Assembly: GCA_037446395.1 (NCBI GenBank)
Contig: JBBIIP010000009.1
Coordinates: forward strand, 1 to 64,000
Direction of reading: 5' to 3'
Length of the DNA stretch: 64,000 nt
Source of the DNA: JAAYJT01 sp037446395
GTDB taxonomy: Bacteria > Bacteroidota > Bacteroidia > Bacteroidales > JAAYJT01
Positions 15,517 to 24,266 of the stretch are shown here, in pieces. Under the pieces are notes generated by a model that saw only the letters and a program-made list of their open reading frames with translations, was not told the origin of the DNA and did no database searches. Every line of letters starts with the position of its first letter. Position 1 is the first letter of the stretch. A program made the translations under genes and the position numbers.

Positions 15517-17349
15517 TTAAACCACCTCGGGACGCAGGTTTTCTATAATAAATCCCTGGCGTTCAGGGGTATTACGCCCCATATAGAAGTCAAGGGCTTC
15601 CTGAATTTCAGATGAACGTTTCAGGATAACCGGATCAAGGCGCATGTTGTTCCCAATGAAAAACCTGAACTCATCGGGGCTTATCTCGCCAAGTCCTTTG
15701 AAGCGCGTAATTTCGGGGTTTGTGCCCAGCTCTGCAATTGCATTTGCTTTTTCTTCCTCCGAATAGCAATAAATCGTTTTTTTCTTATTTCTGACCCTGA
15801 ATAGAGGTGTTTGAAGTATATAAATGTGGCCCGATTTGACCAGGTCGGGATAGAACTGAAGAAAGAAGGTAAGCAACAGCAGCCTTATGTGCATTCCGTC
15901 AACGTCAGCATCGGTGGCTATGACAATGTTGTTGTAGCGCAGGTTTTCGAGATCCTCTTCAATATTGAGGGCAGCTTGCAGCAAGTTAAATTCTTCGTTT
16001 TCGTAAACGATCTTCTTGCTTTGCCCATAGCAGTTCAGGGGCTTGCCTTTCAGGCTGAACACGGCCTGGGTATTGACATCCCTTGATTTGGTGATGGACC
16101 CGCTGGCCGAATCGCCTTCTGTGATAAACAAAGTTGTTTCGAGCCTTCGGTCATCGTTGCTGTTGTAGTGAACCCGGCAGTCGCGCAGTTTACGGTTGTG
16201 CAAACTGGCCTTCTTCACGCTTTCGCGTGCAATTTTTTTGATGTTTGCCATTTCCTTGCGTTCCTTTTCGGATTGAAGAATTTTTCGCAAGAGGGCTTCG
16301 GCGGTTTCGTTGTTAATATGCAGATAGTTGTCAAGGTTGCGTTTGACAATATCGCCAATATAGTTTCGGATGGTTGAACCGTTGGGCTCCATGTGGGTCG
16401 AACCCAGTTTTGTCTTTGTCTGCGATTCGAATACAGGTTCAGTAACCTTCACACTGATTGCAGCAATGATGGATGAACGAATATCGGAGGCATCAAAATC
16501 GCGGTGATAGAACTCGCGAATGGTTTTTACAATTGCTTCGCGAAATGACGCCTGGTGTGTGCCGCCCTGGGTTGTATGCTGGCCGTTGACAAAAGAGTAA
16601 TATTCCTCGCCATATTGCTTGCTGGTGTGCGTGAAAGCACATTCAAAGTCATCTTCACGGATATGGATGATCGGATAGAGAGGGCTGCTGCCATTTATGA
16701 TTTTCGACAGCAGATCATGCAGTCCGTTTTTCGAATAGAATGTTGCACCGTTGAAGCGAATCGTCAGGCCGGGGTTCAGGAAAGCGTAGTTCCAAAGCTG
16801 CTTTTCGATGTATTCGCTTAAAAAGTGATAATTGCCGAAAATGGCATCGTCGGGACTGAAAACAATGATACTTCCATTTCGTTCCTGGCACTCCTGTTCG
16901 GCAAGGTCTGCAACAATTTCGCCACGCTCGTATTCAACGATTTTTGTGCGCCCATCGCGGACAGATTGTGCTTTGAAATATTTTGAAAGTGCATTCACCG
17001 CTTTAGACCCAACTCCATTCAGCCCGACTGCTTTCTTAAAAACCTTGGAGTCGTATTTAGCGCCCGTATTGATCTTGGATACACAATCAATCACTTTTCC
17101 CAGGGGCATCCCCCGACCATAATCCCGAACAGTAACCAACTGGTCTTTGATGCTGATGTCAATGGTTTTGCCATTTCCCATCACGAATTCATCAACGGAA
17201 TTATCAATAATTTCCTTCATCAGCACATAGATGCCATCATCCTGAGAGGAGCCGTCGCCCAGTTTTCCTATGTACATCCCCGGGCGTAGCCGGATATGCT
17301 CTTTCCAATCGAGGGTCCGAACGCTTTCATCTGAATAAATTTCCTTCAT
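15517..17349 (-). CDS. parE: type IIA topoisomerase subunit B (topoisomerase IV ParE-like)
   Basis: This 610-residue protein is the ATPase subunit of a type IIA topoisomerase, most likely topoisomerase IV, which decatenates chromosomes. It has RLRPGMYIG (20-28), GHKL motif EIIDNSVDE (46-54), the GRGMP ATP-lid motif, the TOPRIM domain with FITEGDSASGS and IATDADVDGMHIR, and the C-terminal RFKGLGE motif. No parC follows in the window. The start is set at 17349: the -7 box at 17375-17382 predicts transcription beginning near 17368, so the in-frame ATG at 17370 would have no leader. DNA gyrase B is less likely because the protein lacks the longer GyrB C-terminal region. Confidence 0.9.
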   Translation of the reverse strand: MKEIYSDESVRTLDWKEHIRLRPGMYIGKLGDGSSQDDGIYVLMKEIIDNSVDEFVMGNGKTIDISIKDQLVTVRDYGRGMPLGKVIDCVSKINTGAKYDSKVFKKAVGLNGVGSKAVNALSKYFKAQSVRDGRTKIVEYERGEIVADLAEQECQERNGSIIVFSPDDAIFGNYHFLSEYIEKQLWNYAFLNPGLTIRFNGATFYSKNGLHDLLSKIINGSSPLYPIIHIREDDFECAFTHTSKQYGEEYYSFVNGQHTTQGGTHQASFREAIVKTIREFYHRDFDASDIRSSIIAAISVKVTEPVFESQTKTKLGSTHMEPNGSTIRNYIGDIVKRNLDNYLHINNETAEALLRKILQSEKERKEMANIKKIARESVKKASLHNRKLRDCRVHYNSNDDRRLETTLFITEGDSASGSITKSRDVNTQAVFSLKGKPLNCYGQSKKIVYENEEFNLLQAALNIEEDLENLRYNNIVIATDADVDGMHIRLLLLTFFLQFYPDLVKSGHIYILQTPLFRVRNKKKTIYCYSEEEKANAIAELGTNPEITRFKGLGEISPDEFRFFIGNNMRLDPVILKRSSEIQEALDFYMGRNTPERQGFIIENLRPEVV

Positions 17350-17374
17350 GGGAGCAGCACCTTTTTTCAAAGCG

Positions 17375-17382
17375 CAAAGATA
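17375..17382 (-). promoter_or_regulatory. -7 element TATCTTTG of parE
   Basis: CAAAGATA on the plus strand is TATCTTTG on the minus strand, fitting TAnnTTTG, 26 bp upstream of the chosen parE ATG. No clear -33 box is seen. Confidence 0.45.
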
Positions 17383-17442
17383 CTCGAAAGTTTTGTTTCC
17401 GTAGTGGTTAAGAGTGATCGAGTTATAAACTTCGGAGGTAAG

Positions 17443-17769
17443 TTATTCACAGGGTCTCGCGGGTATTTTTAGTACCAGGAGCCTCAGACTCCCCGCCCCG
17501 ATGTTTTTAATGGCTCGCTCTTCATTTGCACTAACTTCCGCAAGAATTCCGGAATCAAGAACAACTGATGCGTCTTCAGTATCGAGCATGCCTTTTCCGG
17601 AGAGAATGTAAAAAAACACATCCATATCGTTGCGGTGGCGGGCAATGTATTCTCCTTCTGCAAGTGATAAGTGAATGATACTGAGTGATGGGCTTGACAG
17701 CAAAACCCGCCCGTTGAATTTTTCAGAAACAAGCGGAGCATCATTGAGAGAAGTAATTTTTAAAGCCAT
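17443..17769 (-). CDS. small cupin-domain protein (1)
   Basis: The 108-residue protein is a single-domain cupin: motif 1 around residues 40-60 (EGEYIARHRNDMDVFFYILSG) and a second, weaker half ending in LRLLVLKIP. Only one metal-type histidine pair position is partly kept (H45), so metal binding is uncertain. Substrate unknown. It lies downstream of the second cupin gene and the ferredoxin-like gene on the same strand, but a terminator-like hairpin separates it from cupin 2, so it may be expressed separately or only by read-through. Confidence 0.8.
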   Translation of the reverse strand: MALKITSLNDAPLVSEKFNGRVLLSSPSLSIIHLSLAEGEYIARHRNDMDVFFYILSGKGMLDTEDASVVLDSGILAEVSANEERAIKNIGAGSLRLLVLKIPARPCE

Positions 17770-17848
17770 TTTCGTTTAGGCGTTGCGTTTTGAATTTTCT
17801 TTCTATAAAACTAATTTTGTTTTATGTGCTGGGCAACAAAAACAGTAT

Positions 17849-17880
17849 TACCATGATCAGATTAACTCCTGATCATGGTA
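17849..17880 (-). terminator. 12-bp perfect hairpin overlapping the 3-prime end of cupin 2
   Basis: TACCATGATCAG (17849-17860) and CTGATCATGGTA (17869-17880) form a perfect 12-bp stem with an 8-nt loop. Read on the minus strand it is followed by ATACTGTTTTTG, a U-rich tail. The upstream arm lies within the last codons (T-M-I-R) of cupin 2 and the stop codon is in the loop. Confidence 0.7.
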
Positions 17881-18191
17881 AGGAGCATCTTGAATTTTTC
17901 AGGTGCTGCAACTGCATGGGGAATATTTGCCGGCATAACAATGGATTCGCCTTTTTTAAGGTCAAACTCTGTTTTGTCAATAAAAATCCTGGCTTTGCCT
18001 TCGATGATGTGAATAAGTGCATCGAATGGGGCAGTGTGTTCGCTAAGCGATTGCCCACTATCGAACGAAAACAGGGTTACGTTGCCGTTTGGCTTTTTTA
18101 GCAATTGTTTGCTGATGATTCCATCCTTCGAATAATCAATGATCTTACTGAAATTCAACACTTTTGAGTGCTCCAATCCTGGGTTTTCCAT
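17862..18191 (-). CDS. small cupin-domain protein (2)
   Basis: The 109-residue single-domain cupin has SEHTAPFDALIHIIEG at about residues 50-65 and the second motif GESIVMPANIPHAV near 81-94, giving the H-x-H/E...H pattern of metal-binding cupins. Similar small cupins are commonly found beside ferredoxin-like genes in anaerobes and are annotated only by fold. It starts 22 bp downstream of the ferredoxin-like gene, so the two are very probably one transcript. Its last codons form half of a terminator hairpin. Confidence 0.85.
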   Translation of the reverse strand: MENPGLEHSKVLNFSKIIDYSKDGIISKQLLKKPNGNVTLFSFDSGQSLSEHTAPFDALIHIIEGKARIFIDKTEFDLKKGESIVMPANIPHAVAAPEKFKMLLTMIRS

Positions 18192-18213
18192 TTTATTATG
18201 TTTATAATTATTT

Positions 18214-19113
18214 CTAAATCCATTCTTCTTTTATGATTTCTCCCTGAATGCCCACAATGGCACGTTTCAACGGAATTTTTCGGTTTGCACTGGCAACCGC
18301 GGCTTGTGCAATTCGTTCAAGGCCGCCACAGCAAGGCACTTCCATAATTACCACACTGAGCGTATTAATGTTTGCATGATTTATCATTGCTGCAAGTTTT
18401 TCGACATAGACCTCCATGTTCGAATCCAGCTTTGGGCAGGCAATGGCAAGGATTTTTCCTTTGAGGAACCGCTGATGGAAATTACCCATCGAATAAGCAA
18501 CACAGTCGGCTGCCAACACCACATCGGCGTTTCTGAAATAAGGAGCGTTTGGATTCAACAGGTGCAATTGCACAGGCCATTGGCGAAGCTCCGAGGCGAT
18601 ATTCACTGGGTTCTCCGTCCCTGTCAATTGGTTTTCATCTTTTTGTATGTTTCTGAAATCAGCCATGGCCATGCCCGGGCAACCACCAGAGTGGGGGTGT
18701 TTTGGTTCATGTCGGGTCTGCCGCAAAACAGGTCGGTCATCAGCTTTTAAAGCAACACCGTCGGGGTTCAAATCAATGTTGTTTGACTTTAAATAATCAA
18801 TTGCCTCCATTAGAAACTCCTTTTGGTCATGGTCGCGAAGATGCTCAAGGTGGGCAAGGATGGTGTTTCTTCCATTTTTAACAATTTGCTCCATGACTTT
18901 GGTTTCGTTGTATGGCTCAGCCTCGCGCTCTTCCAGGGTGATGGCTCCTTGAGGGCAATGGCCCACACAGGCCCCTAGCCCATCGCAAAACAGGTCGCCG
19001 ATGAGGCGGGCTTTGCCATCAACTATCTGCAAGGCTCCCTCGTGGCAGTTCGGTATACAAAGTCCACATCCATCGCATTTTTCGTCATCAATTTGAATAA
19101 TTGTCCGTTTCAT
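18214..19113 (-). CDS. 4Fe-4S ferredoxin-domain protein with C-terminal cysteine-rich domain
   Basis: The 299-residue protein starts with a 2[4Fe-4S]-type ferredoxin domain. Cluster 1 has the full CDGCGLCIPNC motif (residues 13-23). Cluster 2 reads CDGLGACVGHC at 43-53 and lacks one of the four usual cysteines. A middle linker holds HSGGCPGMA near 142-150, and the C-terminal 120 residues contain a VLAADCVAY stretch and a VPCCGG motif. Proteins of this layout occur in strict anaerobes next to cupins and are thought to be electron carriers or redox sensors; the true partner is unknown. It heads the unit with cupin 2 and has its own -7 box. Confidence 0.85.
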   Translation of the reverse strand: MKRTIIQIDDEKCDGCGLCIPNCHEGALQIVDGKARLIGDLFCDGLGACVGHCPQGAITLEEREAEPYNETKVMEQIVKNGRNTILAHLEHLRDHDQKEFLMEAIDYLKSNNIDLNPDGVALKADDRPVLRQTRHEPKHPHSGGCPGMAMADFRNIQKDENQLTGTENPVNIASELRQWPVQLHLLNPNAPYFRNADVVLAADCVAYSMGNFHQRFLKGKILAIACPKLDSNMEVYVEKLAAMINHANINTLSVVIMEVPCCGGLERIAQAAVASANRKIPLKRAIVGIQGEIIKEEWI

Positions 19114-19179
19114 TTTTATAATTGTTTTTTACGTTGTTTTATTTCTAATATTAATGCAGTATTTAAGTATTTCAATGCG

Positions 19180-19187
19180 CAAATATA
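19180..19187 (-). promoter_or_regulatory. -7 element TATATTTG of the ferredoxin-cupin unit
   Basis: CAAATATA on the plus strand reads TATATTTG on the minus strand, 67 bp upstream of the ferredoxin-like ATG. No matching -33 element at the right distance was found. Confidence 0.45.
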
Positions 19188-19260
19188 CAAATTTATTATC
19201 ACATAACACTTACATATATTATTTTCACATTCATAGAGGCTTTAAAAAGTTCTTTATCTG

Positions 19261-20697
19261 CTATTTAGGAGCAGGAAAGAAATTTTTTATTACGTTCAGA
19301 AGGTTAGCAAGATCGTTTAGGGTGGTAAAAGGGTTCATAAGGGTTATCCGCAGGTATACCTTTTCCCTAATATTGGTTTGCACCACATAGAATTGTGAGT
19401 CCTCCAAAAGCTTGTTTCGGATTGCTGCATTTACCTGATTTAGTGGCATCTTGTTTCCAGGCGGGCAATAGCGGAAGCAGACTATATTGCTCTGTGGCTC
19501 GACAGGCAGCTCAAAATCAGGCTCGTGGCGAATCATCTCTGCAAAATCTTTGGCTAAATCATACCTGGTAGTCAAATAATCTGAAAATATGCTTAGGCCA
19601 TATTGTTTGATAAGTGCGTAGATCTTCAGGCTCATCATTTTTTTAGTACATTCGAGCGTTCTGGCTGCTCCGTTGAACCATTGATTATCCGATTTATTTG
19701 CGAGTAGATATTCGGCTTTTTGGGCGAATGTTTCAAATGAATGAGCCTCATTGCGAAATAATACAGCCGTAGTGAGCGCAGGAACCATCATCATTTTGTG
19801 AAAATCAACAATCAGAGAATCAGCTTGTTCGGCTCCCCTGACCAGATGGTTATATTTTTCTGAAAAAATGGCAGCTCCACCGTGGGCTCCATCAACATGG
19901 AACCAAAGGTTATGACTGCGGGCAAATTCAGCTATGGCGTGTAAATCGTCGTAAGCGCCTGTAGAAGTTGAGCAGGCAATCCCAACGATTGCAATCACTT
20001 GCAAGCCGTTATTCAGGGCAGTTTTATAGCAATTTTCGAGTTGGGTGGTATCTGCCTGCAGTTTTTCATTCACGGGGATTTTAACTACCCCCTGATCCCC
20101 CCACCCCATCATTCGGGCGGCTCGTGCGACACTATAGTGGGCTTCTTCTGAAACCATTACGGCAAGTTTTTGACCTTCGAGGGCGCCCTGATCCCACACA
20201 TTATGTTTGCAGATGGCTTGTCGTGCGGCCAGCAACCCAGTCAGGTTTCCGGCTGATCCGCCCGAAGTAAGCACTCCTCCGGATCTCTCGCCCATTCCAA
20301 ATTGTCGTGCAAGCCATTCTATTACCACCCGTTCAATGGCTGTGGAAGCCGGGCCCATTTCATAAATTGCCATGCCGTTATTCAGAAAGGCGCTGAGCAT
20401 TTCGGTGAGAGCCGCCAAAGGAGCGGGAGGAGACACCTGGTGGCCAATGTAATGGGGATGGTGGATATGAATGGATTGATCAATCACAGTTTGGCAGAAC
20501 TGCTGATAATCAAAGCTTTCCTGATTAAAATGCTGGCTCCAATAGGCATACAGTTCTTCGGGGTTAGCCGGCGGCAACACCGGCATTGGTTTTCTGTTTC
20601 GGCAATCACTCAGGTAGTTAGCCAGCTGCTCGATAAGTGGGTAGGCGTGGGCGCGAAATTCCTGCGGGTCGTAAGGGTGGTTTAATGGCGAGTCCAT
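19261..20697 (-). CDS. group II PLP-dependent decarboxylase
   Basis: The 478-residue protein is a group II pyridoxal-phosphate decarboxylase (relatives act on aromatic amino acids, glutamate, aspartate, cysteine sulfinate or 2,4-diaminobutyrate). Key residues are visible: TSGGSAGNL (144-152), H187 stacking on the cofactor in EEAHYS, D269 in HVDGAHGG, and the Schiff-base lysine K301 in DFHKMMMVP. The N-terminal HPHYIGHQVSPPAPLAAL segment is typical. The substrate cannot be decided by reading. It is monocistronic with a TAATTTTG box upstream, and neighbours give no pathway hint. Confidence 0.9.
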   Translation of the reverse strand: MDSPLNHPYDPQEFRAHAYPLIEQLANYLSDCRNRKPMPVLPPANPEELYAYWSQHFNQESFDYQQFCQTVIDQSIHIHHPHYIGHQVSPPAPLAALTEMLSAFLNNGMAIYEMGPASTAIERVVIEWLARQFGMGERSGGVLTSGGSAGNLTGLLAARQAICKHNVWDQGALEGQKLAVMVSEEAHYSVARAARMMGWGDQGVVKIPVNEKLQADTTQLENCYKTALNNGLQVIAIVGIACSTSTGAYDDLHAIAEFARSHNLWFHVDGAHGGAAIFSEKYNHLVRGAEQADSLIVDFHKMMMVPALTTAVLFRNEAHSFETFAQKAEYLLANKSDNQWFNGAARTLECTKKMMSLKIYALIKQYGLSIFSDYLTTRYDLAKDFAEMIRHEPDFELPVEPQSNIVCFRYCPPGNKMPLNQVNAAIRNKLLEDSQFYVVQTNIREKVYLRITLMNPFTTLNDLANLLNVIKNFFPAPK

Positions 20698-20721
20698 CTG
20701 GTATTCAGATTAACGGTTTGC

Positions 20722-20729
20722 CAAAATTA
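20722..20729 (-). promoter_or_regulatory. -7 element TAATTTTG of the PLP decarboxylase
   Basis: CAAAATTA on the plus strand reads TAATTTTG on the minus strand, 25 bp upstream of the decarboxylase ATG; no -33 box at 19 bp. Confidence 0.4.
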
Positions 20730-21022
20730 CTGCTTTATTAAACCCGTTCTTGTAATTTAGGATAGGGCCGGTCACATAAAAGTAGATTATCTGGTGTTTC
20801 TGGGATAAAGTAATAGAGCTCCAGGAATGTTCCATTTTACAAGTAATTGAATTTGTTACTTTTACTATTCTAATTATGACAAATTATCAATGGGCACTCT
20901 GAAGCCATATCCACATCCCCGGTTTTGTGCGCGACATGAATGATCAAAATAATGTCTGCTGAAACTCAATCATCTATGATTTATAATATCGCATTTGGGG
21001 AGCTGCCAGCTACTTTTGAAGT

Positions 21023-21246
21023 ATGTTTATACTAAAAAACACAAATAGAAGTGGTTCTTTTAGCATCCGGATTATTTCCAAAATCAAAGGGAAATTTAGG
21101 GTGATTAATAGTGCTGGAGGTGCCAAAACATGGAGAGAAGAAGAGTTACTTATTTCTATTGCAAACACGAATTAGCGCGTATTCAAGGTATTCAAAGTCC
21201 TTCTGTCGAACATGATAATGTGGTTGACGAGAGTATGGGTGACTAA
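21023..21246 (+). pseudogene. remnant of an IS1634/IS4-superfamily-like transposase N-terminus
   Basis: ATG 21023 opens a 50-codon frame (MFILKNTNRSGSFSIRIISK, then IKGKFRVINSAGG) ending at TAG 21173. Shifting frame at 21169 continues ELARIQGIQSPSVEHDNVVD to TAA 21246. The combined piece looks like the start of IS1634-type transposases, which open with a basic beta-rich segment and then a helical ELARIQGQ-like stretch. The catalytic DDE part is missing, so the copy is both frameshifted and truncated. The rest of the 600-bp stretch 20730-21307 shows no gene and I could not identify terminal inverted repeats. Confidence 0.5.
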
Positions 21247-21307
21247 ATACAGGAGGCGGCATTGCGCAACAGGCAAAAGTTGTGACTGGCAAATCGCAAA
21301 GAAACGT

Positions 21308-22582
21308 TTAATACCGGTGTGTGCTTTTTATTTCTGAACCCATTTTTCTTAAATCGTTTACGGATATCAGAATCTCAGTCCAACTAGTGCTTGAAATCTT
21401 TTTAAATTGCCAGAGTTGATAGGCCAGCATGGAAACGTATGAAAATGATGCAGTTAATCCGGCTCCAACCAACCCCAATGTCGGTATGAGCACAAATCCA
21501 ACGATTAAAACCACAACAAAACCAATACCTGATGCAATCGAGTTGAATTGAGGTTTGCCTATGCCACTGAAATAATGTGAAATAATCTGGCCAAGGGCAA
21601 CACTCAGAATCCCCGGGCTAAGGCAGAGAATAATCAGTTTGACCTGCGTAAACTCCTGGCCAAAAACGAGCATAAAAGTACTTGAAGGAATAATGAGCAG
21701 AATAATAAGCAGCCCAATTGTGGCCACCAAGGTCAATTTCAGAAATACAAGGGTAATGTGTTTGGCATATTTTAAATTGTCAGGCTCATTTGATATGCGT
21801 GCATACTGAACAAGGGCAATACTTTTGGCAATAATCCACAATCCTTCTGCCAACTGCACTCCTACCGAATACTTTCCAAGCATGCTTTTATCGAAAAATT
21901 GCTCAATGAGATAGTAGCTCAGGCGATAATTTAAGAATTGAATAATGCTTGCTAACTGCATCAGGCCTCCATAGTGAATGATTTGCCTGAGGGGCCGCCC
22001 TAATTCGCTAAGATCAGAAAAAACAAGGTGTTTCCCGATGGCTGCAATACCCACAACATAAACGAAGCAATAAGCAATATAAAGCGAATAGATGTAATAA
22101 TCCGGATGGTTGAGATTTTGATATTCTAAAAAAAATGCAAGGCTCAGAAAGGTAATTCCAATCTGAAAAACTGTCAACAGGTTATAGGTTCTAATCTGCT
22201 CATTTCCAAGCAAAATCATAAGACTGACGGTATTTAGCGATGCCAAAAGTGATAATAAGATCGTATCGCGGCGATATTCGGGTGGAATGAGCTCAAACCA
22301 GGCCAACAGGTTTGCTCCGAGTATTGAAACGATGAGTGCCCACAAGTATGACAGGATGAAGAGTCGAAAGATATTTTCTCGTGGCACAAGGTAGACCAGG
22401 GCCGGCCCGCCAACGATATTGTTGATGAGTTGAATGAGCGATATGCCTAATATCACCATTGTAATGGTTCCATATCCTTCGGCACCCAGGTTGCGGGTTG
22501 CAAGGATGAGCACGGCGAAACCCAAAAAAGCATTTACGAACCTTGCGCTCGCAGTGCCGGCAATTTTACGAAACACGCTCAT
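21308..22582 (-). CDS. polysaccharide flippase (Wzx/MATE-like oligosaccharide exporter)
   Basis: The 424-residue protein has about twelve hydrophobic segments and the N-terminal pattern of lipid-linked oligosaccharide flippases (a first helix with ARFVNAFLGF and the ATRNLGAEGYGTIT loop at residues 29-42, comparable to the R-x-L-G-P-E-x-Y-G motif). It would move a lipid-linked glycan unit across the inner membrane. It is the last gene of the four-gene minus-strand operon, 4 bp after the formyltransferase-fold gene. The substrate is unknown. Confidence 0.88.
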   Translation of the reverse strand: MSVFRKIAGTASARFVNAFLGFAVLILATRNLGAEGYGTITMVILGISLIQLINNIVGGPALVYLVPRENIFRLFILSYLWALIVSILGANLLAWFELIPPEYRRDTILLSLLASLNTVSLMILLGNEQIRTYNLLTVFQIGITFLSLAFFLEYQNLNHPDYYIYSLYIAYCFVYVVGIAAIGKHLVFSDLSELGRPLRQIIHYGGLMQLASIIQFLNYRLSYYLIEQFFDKSMLGKYSVGVQLAEGLWIIAKSIALVQYARISNEPDNLKYAKHITLVFLKLTLVATIGLLIILLIIPSSTFMLVFGQEFTQVKLIILCLSPGILSVALGQIISHYFSGIGKPQFNSIASGIGFVVVLIVGFVLIPTLGLVGAGLTASFSYVSMLAYQLWQFKKISSTSWTEILISVNDLRKMGSEIKSTHRY

Positions 22583-22586
22583 TGGG

Positions 22587-24266
22587 TTATTTTCTGATTA
22601 TCGTGAACTTTTTTTTCAACTTATTGATTGTTGCTGCAGGAATAAACTTATAGCGTTTGGCATCAATTAGGGTGATTTTCTCATCGCCAGATATTGTGTG
22701 AAGGCCGGAAGAAAAAATCCAATCGTCGTCGGGTTTGAGTTCAATCACTTGTTGTTCAATGTATTCGTTCGGAGTCATGCTGATTACCTGGTTTATAACG
22801 ATACTGCCTCCGTAGGTGCGACTTGAATTCTGGGCCGGGCGAAACAAATATCCGTCGAGGATCATGAAATGGCCTGCCGGACGAGATGAGCGAACATCGG
22901 TTTTCACGGGGTTGGCCGGATGGGCAATAAAAGGACCGTCGAGTGTGGATGAAAACCATACATACAGCGCTCCGGATGTATTTCCGGGTAGGGTTGCCAG
23001 CAGCCACCAAAGGTTCTGAAAAAAAACAAGGGTCGGGTCAACCAATGGTTTGTCAATCAGGGTAAATTGCCACTCAAGTTGTCCATTGCTTTGGTTAAAC
23101 TTGTAAAGATCGGTGCGCCCGTTGGAAGAAGTTTCCGGAATGCAATAGATTTGTCCGGCATTTGTAAAAGTGAACGGGAAAGAAAAATGTTTTTCCCCGT
23201 GCAATGCAAGATCAGATGCTTTAAACTGATTTTCGCCATCGAGGGTGATCAATTCAAGCGCGCCTCTTGTGGTTCTATAATTGAATCGTTCACAAATAAT
23301 CTTCGGAACTCCCTCTGCACGAAAGAAAAACGGATCGGCCCTGAAAAAATTTGCCTCGGGCAAAGAAAGCCATCTCACGCGGCCATGATAGCGTTTCCAA
23401 TTGAAAGCCACCTTTTCGGGCGAGGCATCAATAACGCCAATATTCCATTGCTCGGTCATAAAAAGGTCTTTAACCTGAAACACGATGCGGTTTCTAATTA
23501 TTTTCTGGATGAAAATCAGCAACTTCAGGTTTCCCGGGATGCGATAAATCTTAGCCTTGGTATTGCTTGAGGGGGCATTGAGATAATCAGCATTGTCGGT
23601 TATGATATCATGGCATACCTGCCTGACAAAGGGAATACTTCCGCCGATTATCCGGTCAAGCTGTTCCGAGTATGAGTGTTTCACGGTGCCAAACCATCCT
23701 TTTTTCAATATAACACCTGAATCGAGCTGAGGGGTAAGCCGCTGCAGTACAGATCCTGTGAGCCTGGCTGATTCGTATATCTCCCAAAACCCCGGGGGGC
23801 CACCACGATAGTGTTGTTCATCGCCATGATGAAAAGACCAAATGCCATATTTAGCTGCCTCAAGAATTTCCCCGTGTATGATATTGAAACCAAAGCGCAG
23901 AATAAAATCAAGCTCCTGGTTACGGATAAAGGTAACATCCTCGGATAAAAAATATTCCCGATGGCCTTCTTTTCGAATTTCACAGGCCTGGGCAGCAATA
24001 TGTTTTAGTTCGGCTTTCATATCCACTGGCTTGCGCCAACGCGGCTTATAAAGAAAACGGTAAAGTACTCGATAGAGCAATTGGTTTGAGGGCAGTTCTA
24101 TTCGTTCTTTTTTGTTTTTGGAGCTCTTCCAAGTTGAAGCATTCATGATCAAGAGCTCCAGTTGGTGACCATCGGCTAGTAAATCTCGAATGATTTCTGC
24201 CTGCCAACGTTGAAAATTATAACTGTTGCAAAGCACCCCAAATCTCAATGGAACATTTTGACTCAT
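22587..24266 (-). CDS. formyltransferase-fold protein with GIPC-transferase-like C-terminal domain
   Basis: Residues 1-190 resemble the formyltransferase N-terminal fold: GIWSFHHGDEQHYRGGPPGF (141-160) corresponds to the canonical G-x-x-N-x-H-x-S-L-L-P-x-x-R-G-x-x-P, and D182 in QLDSGVIL corresponds to the catalytic Asp. The catalytic Asn is replaced by S144, while H146 and D182 are kept. Residues from about 270 on look like the five-bladed beta-propeller domain named after glucosamine inositolphosphorylceramide transferase (KRYHGRVRWLSLPEANFFRA, then ADPFFF; later a RPAGHF stretch). Role is unknown; a sugar-modifying enzyme of surface glycan synthesis is inferred from the operon. It overlaps the GT4 gene by 4 bp. 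Confidence 0.75.
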   Translation of the reverse strand: MSQNVPLRFGVLCNSYNFQRWQAEIIRDLLADGHQLELLIMNASTWKSSKNKKERIELPSNQLLYRVLYRFLYKPRWRKPVDMKAELKHIAAQACEIRKEGHREYFLSEDVTFIRNQELDFILRFGFNIIHGEILEAAKYGIWSFHHGDEQHYRGGPPGFWEIYESARLTGSVLQRLTPQLDSGVILKKGWFGTVKHSYSEQLDRIIGGSIPFVRQVCHDIITDNADYLNAPSSNTKAKIYRIPGNLKLLIFIQKIIRNRIVFQVKDLFMTEQWNIGVIDASPEKVAFNWKRYHGRVRWLSLPEANFFRADPFFFRAEGVPKIICERFNYRTTRGALELITLDGENQFKASDLALHGEKHFSFPFTFTNAGQIYCIPETSSNGRTDLYKFNQSNGQLEWQFTLIDKPLVDPTLVFFQNLWWLLATLPGNTSGALYVWFSSTLDGPFIAHPANPVKTDVRSSRPAGHFMILDGYLFRPAQNSSRTYGGSIVINQVISMTPNEYIEQQVIELKPDDDWIFSSGLHTISGDEKITLIDAKRYKFIPAATINKLKKKFTIIRK

